Shown one piece after another: positions 1 to 6,279 of a stretch of DNA of 7,765 nt. Each line of letters opens with the position of its first letter. Position 1 is the first letter of the stretch. The DNA lies in NCBI GenBank assembly GCA_050694215.1, contig JBOGXB010000085.1, positions 1-7,765 on the forward strand, read 5' to 3'. The position numbers were made by a program, and so were the translations under genes. The notes under the pieces are model-generated. The model was not told where the DNA came from, did no database searches, and saw only the letters and a list, made by a program, of their open reading frames with translations. The stretch is from JBOGXB01 sp050694215 (GTDB lineage Bacteria; Actinomycetota; CADDZG01; WHSQ01).

Positions 1-842
1 TCCTGTTCATGATCAACTTCGCCCACGGCGAGGTGTTCATGTCCGGAGCGTTCACGAGCTTCTTCGTGGCGCGCGAGTTTGCGGCGAGCGGGTTCCTCGA
101 CGACAACCCCGTGCTCGCGATCGCCATCCTGATGGTCGTCGCCTGCGCGGTGTCGGTGCTCGTGGCCGTCCTTTTGGAGCGGATCGCGTACCGTCCCCTG
201 CGGGGCGCCCCGCGCCTCGTGCCCCTGATCACCGCGATCGGAGCGTCGCTGTTCCTCCAGAACACCTTCCGGTTCTTCTACGGCGCGCAGACGCGCGGCT
301 ACCCTCGCCCTGACGCTCTGGACGGCCGGTGGGAGATCCTCGGAGCCCCCATCTTGAAGACGCAGGTGATCTCGATCCTCGGAGCGGCGATCCTGATGAC
401 CGGTCTCTACACGTTCATCGAGCGGACGAAGACGGGTCGCTCGATGCGAGCGGTCGGCGAGGACAAGGAGATGGCGGCCTTGATGGGGATCGACGTCGAT
501 AGGGTCATCGTGACGACGTTCGCGATCGGAGGCACGCTCGCCGGCGCCGCCGGGATCCTGTGGGCGCTCCAGGTCCAGCAGGTCAACGCCTTTATGGGGT
601 TTCTCCCTGGCATCAAGGCGTTCACCGCGGCCGTGCTCGGCGGCATCGGTAACGTTCTTGGCGCGGGGCTGGGGGGCATCATCCTGGGCCTGCTCGAAGC
701 GGTGGGACCGAACCTCTTCCTGCCGCCCACCGTCCCCTCGCCGTTCCAGCTCACGAACGCGGTCGCGTTCTCCGTGCTGGTCCTGATCCTGATCTTCCTG
801 CCGGGCGGATTGCTCGGTGCTCCCGAGGAGGAACGCGCCTAG
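1..842 (+). CDS. livH: Branched-chain amino-acid ABC transporter permease, LivH family (5' partial)
   Basis: This is one of two inner-membrane channel subunits of a HAAT (Liv-type) importer for branched-chain amino acids or related amides. The reading frame is open to the left edge, with the first full codon at base 3. Family members begin some 20-35 residues before the conserved INFAHGE motif seen at bases 12-32, so the true start lies outside the window and the ATG at 9 is internal. Visible family hallmarks are INFAHGEVFMSGA, the cytoplasmic coupling segment RSMRAVGEDKEMAALMGI (about bases 438-491), the glycine-rich segment GGIGNVLGAGLGG (about 639-677) and a C-terminal FLPGGLLG. Several hydrophobic helices are evident, for example at bases 114-179, 363-413, 501-572 and 753-806. 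The TAG stop is immediately followed by the GTG of livM, so the two are co-translated. The family call is secure. The substrate (Leu/Ile/Val, other amino acids, urea or short amides) cannot be read from the sequence. Confidence 0.93.
   Translation, partial: LFMINFAHGEVFMSGAFTSFFVAREFAASGFLDDNPVLAIAILMVVACAVSVLVAVLLERIAYRPLRGAPRLVPLITAIGASLFLQNTFRFFYGAQTRGYPRPDALDGRWEILGAPILKTQVISILGAAILMTGLYTFIERTKTGRSMRAVGEDKEMAALMGIDVDRVIVTTFAIGGTLAGAAGILWALQVQQVNAFMGFLPGIKAFTAAVLGGIGNVLGAGLGGIILGLLEAVGPNLFLPPTVPSPFQLTNAVAFSVLVLILIFLPGGLLGAPEEERA
825..831 (+). promoter_or_regulatory. Ribosome-binding site for livM
   Basis: A strong Shine-Dalgarno sequence, GAGGAGG, lies inside the last codons of livH, 11 bases before the GTG at 843. 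It supports a GTG start placed directly after the livH stop codon. Confidence 0.6.
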
Positions 843-2597
843 GTGGCCGCGACGGTAGCGGTAAGGGCGAAGCGAGCAAGGCTCTCGCGGCCCGTGAAGC
901 TCGGCCTGATAGGCGGAGTCGTGAGCGTCTACTTCGCGGTGACGGGCATCGTGCAGGAGTTCGCAACGCGCGACGTGATCGCCGACCTGCTGTCGCTGGG
1001 ACGCCTCTTTCTGTTGGTGGGCGCGCTCGCCTTCGCGTATCTGGCCGCGCGCCCGGAGCTCGACCCCGCCACTCGGACACGGCCCCGGCCGGAACCATCG
1101 AAGGCGCTGATCGACGGCCTCACCTCCGGCGCGATCGCGGGGGTTGTTGTCGCCGTGTTCCTGCTCATCGCCGGCGCCGTCGATCTCCGCAGCGTGCTTC
1201 TCAACGTCTCGCCGGAGCTGGTCGACACACTGAGCTTCGGCCAGTCGGAGGCCGTGGGTGCGTTGATCCTCGCGGCCGGAGGCGCGGTGCTGGGGCTGGT
1301 TGGGGGGGCCGCGCACCTTCCCGCTCCGCGCGTGACCCGAGCCCTGTACATGGGGATCGTTGCGGTCCTCTCCGTCAGCCTGTTCGACCGGCTGGCGAGT
1401 GTGATCCTGTCGAAGCTCATCCCCGTCGACTGGCTGTTCGCCGCCGCGGGGGTAACGATCGCAGGCGCAATAGCCGTCTTTGTCGTGGTCGGCGGTCTGT
1501 ACTACCTCTGGAAACAGAACGGGGAGGCCGCGCGCCAGAGAGTGCGAGAGCTTCCCGAGCAGCAACGCACGGTGGGCAAGTGGATCGCGCTTGCAATCCT
1601 GCTGGTGGTGCTCGCGAACCTGCCGCAGGTGCTCGGGCCGTTCATGAGCGAGGTCGTCGGCACGATCGGTCTCTTCGTCCTGATCGGTCTCGGACTGAAC
1701 ATCGTCGTGGGATTCGCCGGCCTGCTGGATCTGGGATATGTCGCGTTCTTCGCTATAGGCGCGTACTCGACGGCCGTCCTGAGCTCTCCCCAAGCCGAGT
1801 TGGGCCCGCTCGAGTTGAACTTCTGGTTGGTGGTCCCGATCGTCGTGTTCATCGCAACGGTTTCGGGACTACTCATCGGCGCGCCCGTCCTGCGGCTGCG
1901 CGGCGATTACCTGGCGATCGTGACGCTCGGGTTCGGTGAGATAGTGGCCGTGCTTGCCATCTCGAACTGGTTCATCCCTCTGACGGGAGGCGCGCAAGGC
2001 ATCACGCAGATCCCCGATCCCGCTATAGGCGGATTCGAGTTCGACTCTCCGGAGTCCCTCTATTACCTCATCCTGGTGGCCGTGCTCCTGGCCGCGTTCA
2101 TCTCGATCCGCCTGCAGGACTCCAGGGTCGGACGCGCGTGGAGCGCGATGCGCGAGGACGAGAGCGTCGCCGAGGCGATGGGCGTCAGCATCATCAAGTA
2201 CAAGCTGCTCGCCTTTGCAATGGGTGCCGCCATAGGAAGCCTCTCCGGCCTCTTCTTCGCGGTGAAGATCGGCTCGGTCTTCCCGGCGTCGTTCAACATC
2301 CTCGTGTCGATCCTCGCTCTGGCGGTGATCGTGCTCGGTGGGATGGGGAGCGTGCGGGGTGTGGTCGTTGGCTCGACCGTGCTCGTGGGCCTCCCCGAGC
2401 TCCTCAGGCAGTTCGTGGAGTATCGGCTGCTGTTCTACGGAGCGATCATCGCGGCGATCATGATCCTGAAGCCGGAGGGGCTTCTGCCCAGTGCGAGGAG
2501 ACGCGCCGAGCTTCACGTCGAGGAGACGCCGGAGGAACAGGCCGCCAGGCGCGCGGGTGAGGCGACCGGGGAACCGGTGGTCGAGGGAGGTGCCTAG
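843..2597 (+). CDS. livM: Branched-chain amino-acid ABC transporter permease, LivM family, with a long membrane-spanning N-terminal extension
   Basis: This is the second channel subunit of the Liv-type importer, pairing with LivH in the cytoplasmic membrane. It has 584 residues, against roughly 300-425 for most LivM proteins. The canonical domain begins near residue 245. It carries the LivM hallmark GLNIVVGFAGLLDLGYVAFF (284-303), the conserved RLRGDYLAIVTLGFGEI (351-367) and the cytoplasmic coupling loop RAWSAMREDESVAEAMGV (431-448). Residues 1-240 are additional. After a basic start (RAKRARLSR) come about six hydrophobic segments near 19-38, 52-69, 92-113, 136-157, 165-182 and 197-223. A charged linker (224-244) joins them to the core. 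The C-terminal tail (551-584) is charged and Glu/Ala-rich. The GTG start follows the livH stop directly and has a good ribosome-binding site. The stop shares one base with the livG start. The core is certain. The role of the extension is unknown; E. coli LivM also has a shorter N-terminal addition. Confidence 0.93.
   Translation: MAATVAVRAKRARLSRPVKLGLIGGVVSVYFAVTGIVQEFATRDVIADLLSLGRLFLLVGALAFAYLAARPELDPATRTRPRPEPSKALIDGLTSGAIAGVVVAVFLLIAGAVDLRSVLLNVSPELVDTLSFGQSEAVGALILAAGGAVLGLVGGAAHLPAPRVTRALYMGIVAVLSVSLFDRLASVILSKLIPVDWLFAAAGVTIAGAIAVFVVVGGLYYLWKQNGEAARQRVRELPEQQRTVGKWIALAILLVVLANLPQVLGPFMSEVVGTIGLFVLIGLGLNIVVGFAGLLDLGYVAFFAIGAYSTAVLSSPQAELGPLELNFWLVVPIVVFIATVSGLLIGAPVLRLRGDYLAIVTLGFGEIVAVLAISNWFIPLTGGAQGITQIPDPAIGGFEFDSPESLYYLILVAVLLAAFISIRLQDSRVGRAWSAMREDESVAEAMGVSIIKYKLLAFAMGAAIGSLSGLFFAVKIGSVFPASFNILVSILALAVIVLGGMGSVRGVVVGSTVLVGLPELLRQFVEYRLLFYGAIIAAIMILKPEGLLPSARRRAELHVEETPEEQAARRAGEATGEPVVEGGA
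2583..2590 (+). promoter_or_regulatory. Ribosome-binding site for livG
   Basis: GAGGGAGG lies at the end of livM, six bases before the GTG at 2597. It fixes the livG start within the TAGTG stop/start overlap. Confidence 0.6.
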
Positions 2598-3391
2598 TGC
2601 CCCTTCTCGATATCAAGTCCCTCGAGAAGCACTTCGGCGGCGTCCACGCGGTGGACGGCGTCGATCTATACGTGGACGAGGGTGAGATCCTCAGCGTGAT
2701 CGGTCCCAACGGGGCGGGCAAGACCACGCTTTTCAACGTCGTGACCGGCTTCTACCCACCGGACGAGGGCGGGATCGTTTTCGACGGCTTCAGCATCTCG
2801 GGGCTGAAGCCGAACCAGATCTGCACGGTGGGCATCGCCCGGACGTTCCAGGCGGGCCGGCTGTTCCCCAACATGACTGTGCTCGAGAACGTGATGATCG
2901 GTCAGCACATACGTACCCACGCGGGCTGGTTCGGCGGGATCGTGCGGACTCCCCGTACGCGGCGGGAGGAGAAGGCGATAGAGGAGAAGGCGCGAACCAT
3001 CCTCGCGGCTTTCGGAGATCGCTTCCCCAGGCAGATCCATCACGAGTTCGCGGCGTCTCTTGCGTACGCGGACAGGCGCCGTCTCGAGATCGCCCGAGCG
3101 ATGGCGACCGATCCCAAGATCCTGCTGCTCGACGAGCCGACCGCAGGGATGAACCCCCGCGAAACGGGAGGGCTTACGGCGTTCATCGGCGAGCTCCGAG
3201 ACAAGTTCGGCTTCACGATCGTCCTGATCGAGCACGACATGAGGGTGGTGCGAGGTGTCTCCGACCGGGTCATCGCGCTGGACTACGGCAAGAAGATCGC
3301 GGAGGGCACTTACGAGGAGGTCTCGAACAATGAGAAAGTGATCGAGGCCTATCTGGGCAAGAGACATCACGAACGGGAGCGAACGGCATGA
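2597..3391 (+). CDS. livG: Branched-chain amino-acid ABC transporter ATP-binding protein, LivG family
   Basis: This cytoplasmic ATPase powers the Liv-type importer as a heterodimer with LivF. Its 264 residues are near the usual family length. Motifs seen are Walker A GPNGAGKTT (36-44), a Q-loop with Q85 in ARTFQAGRLFPNMTV, Walker B ILLLDE (175-180) followed by PTAGMNP (181-187), and the switch histidine H213 in IEHDM. The ABC signature is atypical: LAYAD at 155-159 replaces LSGGQ, directly before RRRLEIARAM. LivG proteins often have a relaxed signature (LSYGD- or LSYAN-like), so this is probably functional, with the LivF signature completing one of the two composite sites. The ARTFQ...LFPNMTV segment and the 107-150 insertion are typical of LivG rather than LivF. 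The GTG start overlaps the livM stop by one base. The gene ends in an ATGA overlap with livF, indicating translational coupling. Confidence 0.94.
   Translation: MPLLDIKSLEKHFGGVHAVDGVDLYVDEGEILSVIGPNGAGKTTLFNVVTGFYPPDEGGIVFDGFSISGLKPNQICTVGIARTFQAGRLFPNMTVLENVMIGQHIRTHAGWFGGIVRTPRTRREEKAIEEKARTILAAFGDRFPRQIHHEFAASLAYADRRRLEIARAMATDPKILLLDEPTAGMNPRETGGLTAFIGELRDKFGFTIVLIEHDMRVVRGVSDRVIALDYGKKIAEGTYEEVSNNEKVIEAYLGKRHHERERTA
3375..3379 (+). promoter_or_regulatory. Ribosome-binding site for livF
   Basis: GGGAG inside the last codons of livG sits eight bases before the ATG at 3388. It supports the ATG that is part of the ATGA overlap. Confidence 0.5.
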
Positions 3392-4137
3392 GCACTCAGG
3401 GTCAGCCGCGAGCCGGCGATGGCCGCTCGCTTGTCGAACTCAACGACGTGGACACGAGTTACGGCCCGGTGGAGGTCCTGAGGGATATCTCGATCGAGAT
3501 CCGCGAGAAGGAGATCGTCTGCCTTTTGGGTCCGAATGCAGCCGGCAAGACCACGACGTTGAAGACGATCCTCGGGATGGTCAAGCCGAAGAAGGGCGAG
3601 GTCTACTTCGACGGCGAGCGGATCGACGGACAACCCACGCAGACGATCGTGGCAAAGGGCATCACGATGGTCCCCGAGGGTCGCCGGCTCTTTGGAAAGA
3701 TGACCGTGCGCGAGAACCTGTCCATCGGCGCGCAGCTACGCTCCGATGATGAAGGGATCCGGCAGGACTTGGACCGGGTGTTGACTCTGTTCCCGCGCCT
3801 GAGCGAACGGCTCCAGCAGAAGGCGGGATCGCTGTCCGGAGGCGAGCAGCAGATGCTGGCGATGGGCCGGGCGCTCATGGCTCACCCGAAGGTGTTGCTC
3901 ATGGACGAGCCCTCGATGGGTCTCGCCCCCGTTCTGGTCGAGCAGGTGTTCGACATAATCAAGGAGATCAACGGACTGGGCACGACGATCTTCCTGGTCG
4001 AGCAGAATGCCTCGATGGCGCTGGAGATCGCGAACCGCGGCTATGTCCTCCAGACCGGAGAGATAGTGCTTGCGGACACGGCGAAGAACCTGCTCGACAG
4101 CAAAGAGGTTCAGGAGGCGTACCTCGGGGGGCACTGA
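3388..4137 (+). CDS. livF: Branched-chain amino-acid ABC transporter ATP-binding protein, LivF family
   Basis: This is the second cytoplasmic ATPase of the Liv-type importer, the partner of LivG. It has 249 residues, about 10-15 more than many LivF proteins because of a polar N-terminal stretch before the domain begins at residue 15 (LVELNDVDTSYG). Walker A is GPNAAGKTT (48-56), the signature is LSGGEQQ (149-155) and Walker B is VLLMDE (169-174) with PSMGLAP (175-181). Two substitutions mark it as LivF rather than LivG: the Q-loop position is E97 in MVPEGR, and the switch histidine is Q206 in VEQN. Both are usual in this family. The ATG overlaps the livG stop by four bases (ATGA). The TGA stop is followed by a 69-base gap, which closes the Liv gene block. 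No convincing terminator hairpin follows. Confidence 0.94.
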   Translation: MSTQGQPRAGDGRSLVELNDVDTSYGPVEVLRDISIEIREKEIVCLLGPNAAGKTTTLKTILGMVKPKKGEVYFDGERIDGQPTQTIVAKGITMVPEGRRLFGKMTVRENLSIGAQLRSDDEGIRQDLDRVLTLFPRLSERLQQKAGSLSGGEQQMLAMGRALMAHPKVLLMDEPSMGLAPVLVEQVFDIIKEINGLGTTIFLVEQNASMALEIANRGYVLQTGEIVLADTAKNLLDSKEVQEAYLGGH

Positions 4138-4194
4138 GCCTCACTACCAGGGTGGTTGGCACTAGACTCCGAGACGCATTGGTTGGTCTGGATC

Positions 4195-4201
4195 GGGGAG
4201 G
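4195..4201 (+). promoter_or_regulatory. Ribosome-binding site deciding the start of the solute-binding lipoprotein
   Basis: GGGGAGG ends five bases before the ATG at 4207. It favours that start over an upstream in-frame TTG at 4156, which would add 17 residues before the signal peptide, and over the ATG at 4216. Confidence 0.6.
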
Positions 4202-4206
4202 ACGGG

Positions 4207-5052
4207 ATGAGACTTATGAGTGAGCGGCGGTGGCTCCGGCTCGTCGCCCTCGTGGCCATGGCGATATTGGTTTTCGCCGCGTGCGGCGAAGACGAGGAGG
4301 AGGCGCCCACCGGGGGCGACGAGGGACCTCAATTCGAGACCCTCGAGGAAGGCGTGCTTCAGATCGGCTCGTGTCTCGATTTCAAGCCCTTCGAGTTTGT
4401 GAAGGGCGGCGACGAGAAGGGCTTCGACGTCGATCTCTCGGAGGAGATCGCGTCGCGACTCGGTCTCGAGGTCGAATGGATCACGGCGAACTTCGACACG
4501 ATCTTCACGGCTGTGGCCGCGGGCCAGTTCGACATGGTTGCGGCGGCGTCGACGATCACCGAGGAGCGCCTCCAGACGGTCGACTTCTCGGATCCGTACT
4601 TCAACGCGCGCCAGGGGTTCAGCGTCAATACGAACGAGACCCCCGACATCCAGTCGACCGATGACCTTCAGGAGGGCGACGTGGTGGGGGTTCAGAAGGG
4701 CACGACCGGCAAGGACTGGGCCGACGAGAACCTCGCACCCCAGGGTGTCAAGATTAAGACCTTCGACACGGCCCCCGATGCTTTCACCGATCTGGAGGCC
4801 AGCAACATCGTGGGGGTCGTGAACGACGAGGGGTCGTCCCTCGCCGAGGTCGAAGAGCGGCCCGGTCTCGAGGTGGTCGAGGCGATTGACACGGACGAGC
4901 ACTACGGCTTCGCGTTCGCGAAGGAGAACCCCGAGCTGACCGCGGCCGTGAATGAGACCCTGGCCGAGATCATCTCCGACGGCACCTACGAGCAGATCTT
5001 CAAGGAGTGGTTCCCCGACCTACCCGTGCCGGAGGAATATTCGGCCTCGTAG
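4207..5052 (+). CDS. Amino-acid ABC transporter substrate-binding lipoprotein, family 3 (PAAT type)
   Basis: This is the extracytoplasmic receptor of a polar amino-acid importer: it captures the substrate and delivers it to the permease encoded next. It has 281 residues from the ATG at 4207. The N-terminus is a lipoprotein signal peptide: basic MRLMSERR, a hydrophobic core, and lipobox FAAC with C26 as the lipidated residue. A very acidic tether (28-48, rich in E, D and G) follows. The mature part is a family-3 solute-binding domain: LQIGSCLDFKPFEF (51-64), GFDVDL (72-77), STITEERLQTVDFSDPYF (115-132), VGVQKGTTGKDWA (160-172) and GTYEQIFKEWF (259-269). By analogy with HisJ/GlnH proteins, R121 should bind the ligand carboxylate, and D207 in VVNDEG should contact the amino group. 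The exact amino acid cannot be told. The gene lies 69 bases after livF and 78 bases before its permease. It belongs to the PAAT genes that follow and does not replace the Liv-type receptor (LivK), which has a different fold family. Confidence 0.92.
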   Translation: MRLMSERRWLRLVALVAMAILVFAACGEDEEEAPTGGDEGPQFETLEEGVLQIGSCLDFKPFEFVKGGDEKGFDVDLSEEIASRLGLEVEWITANFDTIFTAVAAGQFDMVAAASTITEERLQTVDFSDPYFNARQGFSVNTNETPDIQSTDDLQEGDVVGVQKGTTGKDWADENLAPQGVKIKTFDTAPDAFTDLEASNIVGVVNDEGSSLAEVEERPGLEVVEAIDTDEHYGFAFAKENPELTAAVNETLAEIISDGTYEQIFKEWFPDLPVPEEYSAS

Positions 5053-5107
5053 ACCATCGGGCGGTTAACGGGGCGCTACCTCGGTTCGTCGTAGGAGCTT
5101 CCGGCCG

Positions 5108-5117
5108 CCAAGCTTGG
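5108..5117 (+). repeat. Short perfect palindrome next to the permease ribosome-binding site
   Basis: CCAAGCTTGG is a perfect 10-base palindrome whose right end overlaps the GGAGA ribosome-binding site of the permease gene. A nearby AGCTT (5096-5100) can also pair with AAGCT (5110-5114) across a 9-base loop. It could affect translation or bind a protein, but a palindrome this short may be chance. Confidence 0.25.
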
Positions 5118-5120
5118 AGA
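5116..5120 (+). promoter_or_regulatory. Ribosome-binding site deciding the permease start
   Basis: GGAGA ends ten bases before the ATG at 5131. It is only one base from the in-frame GTG at 5122, which is too close to use, so the ATG is preferred. Confidence 0.5.
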
Positions 5121-5130
5121 AGTGTTGGGG

Positions 5131-6279
5131 ATGTCTGAACAGGGACAGGCGAGCCGGCCCCCCGATCCCAGGGGCGGGACCGCGCCTCTGCCCGCGTCGA
5201 TCTTTGCGGTTGGGATCAGCGCGCTCCTGATCGTAATCGGCGGCGTGGGGGTCGCCCAGTACATCTACCACTCGGGCGATCGGGATATCTCGCAAGAGTG
5301 CCGGCAACGGCTGACGATCAAGCTTCCCGAGGAAGAACCTCGACTGGCAGAGGGCGGCGAGAGCGTGTGCCGCACGGTAGACGCGCTCAAGTCTGACATG
5401 CAGGCAGGATTGCTCGTCACAGGGATCGTCGTTGGTGTGGCAGCCATCGGAGCGGGATTCAGCCTCTACCAGCGCTTTCCGACCAGGCGGCAGCGTAACC
5501 ACTCGATCGCGGGTGCGGTGCTGGGCATACAGGCCGCGCTGCTTGCGGTCCTTCTCCTGTGGTTCCGATCGGGCGACGTCTTGATCTTCGCTCGCAACTT
5601 TTTCAACTTCACTTTTCTCGAGGGATCGATGGACGGGTTCATCAGGGGAGCGAAGAACACGCTGATACTCGCCTTCGCGGGAGAGGTCCTGGGGATAGTC
5701 ATCGGCCTCTCACTCGCCCTGCTCACCATCTCCAAGCACCGAGTGGCGCGCGCCCCGGCGATCGGTTACATCAACTTCTTCAGGGGAACCCCCTTGATCT
5801 GGCAACTAGCGTTCTTCAGCGCGTTGTTTCTTCTCGGCTTTCAGTGGCGCGACGCTGTTTTCGAGCAGGCGATCATCATCTTCGGTCTGAACATGGGCGC
5901 CTACTCGGCCGAGGTTTTCCGCGCCGGGATCCAGTCGGTCGAGCGAAGCCAGACCGAGGCCGCGCGCTCGCTCGGCATGACCTACCTGCAGTCCATGGGC
6001 TACGTGATCGTTCCGCAGGCCGTTAGGAGGGTCATCCCACCGCTTATGAACGAGTTCGTGATCCTGATCAAGGACACCTCGCTCATCACAGTGCTCGGGC
6101 TCACCGCCGACCAATTCGACATCTTCACGTTCTCTCGGTCGTTCTTCTCCGACTCGCGCAACGCGACGATCTTCCTGGGGACGGCGACCGCCTACCTCGT
6201 GGTCACTCTGCCACTCATCAAACTCGTCAACTCCGTCGAGAAACGGCTCCGCAGCGGACTGATTGGTGTGGCGGGATGA
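5131..6279 (+). CDS. Amino-acid ABC transporter permease, HisMQ/GlnP family, with N-terminal membrane extension
   Basis: This is the channel subunit of the polar amino-acid importer, probably working as a homodimer because only one permease gene is present. It has 382 residues from the ATG at 5131, against roughly 215-250 for simple family members. The core starts near residue 165 with GFIRGAKNTL (169-178). It contains FFRGTPLIWQL (216-226), GAYSAEVFRAGI (256-267) and the EAA coupling loop EAARSLGMTYLQSMGYVIVP (276-295), which docks on the ATPase. Residues 1-150 are extra. They comprise a polar start, a hydrophobic segment at 22-46, a polar loop at 47-91 with C57 and C80, a second hydrophobic segment at 92-112, a basic turn (RFPTRRQR) and a third segment at 125-145. 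Three added segments put the N-terminus in the cytoplasm and the cysteine loop outside, which fits the usual outside N-terminus of the core. The stop overlaps the ATPase start (ATGA). Confidence 0.9.
   Translation: MSEQGQASRPPDPRGGTAPLPASIFAVGISALLIVIGGVGVAQYIYHSGDRDISQECRQRLTIKLPEEEPRLAEGGESVCRTVDALKSDMQAGLLVTGIVVGVAAIGAGFSLYQRFPTRRQRNHSIAGAVLGIQAALLAVLLLWFRSGDVLIFARNFFNFTFLEGSMDGFIRGAKNTLILAFAGEVLGIVIGLSLALLTISKHRVARAPAIGYINFFRGTPLIWQLAFFSALFLLGFQWRDAVFEQAIIIFGLNMGAYSAEVFRAGIQSVERSQTEAARSLGMTYLQSMGYVIVPQAVRRVIPPLMNEFVILIKDTSLITVLGLTADQFDIFTFSRSFFSDSRNATIFLGTATAYLVVTLPLIKLVNSVEKRLRSGLIGVAG

Noticed and set aside
1302..1308. A run of seven G in the LivM extension, considered as a frameshift or sequencing error that might create the long N-terminus
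   Set aside because: The frame is open on both sides, hydrophobic segments continue in the same frame across it, and the GTG start with its ribosome-binding site abuts livH as expected.
1869..2516. A 215-codon open frame on the - strand within livM
   Set aside because: It is a charged, low-complexity antisense shadow of the conserved LivM core, with no family resemblance.
2666..3370. A 234-codon open frame on the - strand within livG
   Set aside because: It is an antisense shadow of a well-conserved ATPase gene with no supporting motif or ribosome-binding context.
4139..4185. A possible promoter between livF and the receptor gene: TAGACT at 4163-4168 as a -10 box, or TTGGCA at 4156-4161 as a -35 box
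   Set aside because: Neither box has a convincing partner at 16-18 bases, and short matches like these are expected by chance.
4156..4206. An upstream TTG start for the solute-binding lipoprotein, adding 17 residues
   Set aside because: It would place a polar stretch before the signal peptide, and the strong GGGGAGG site points to the ATG at 4207.
4138..4206. A possible transcription terminator after livF
   Set aside because: No GC-rich stem-loop followed by a T-run could be found. Only short imperfect pairings are present.
4162..4902. A 246-codon open frame on the - strand opposite the solute-binding protein gene
   Set aside because: It mirrors a clear family-3 receptor, has no recognisable domain or signal, and is rich in Arg, Leu, Glu and Val as expected of an antisense frame in GC-rich coding DNA.
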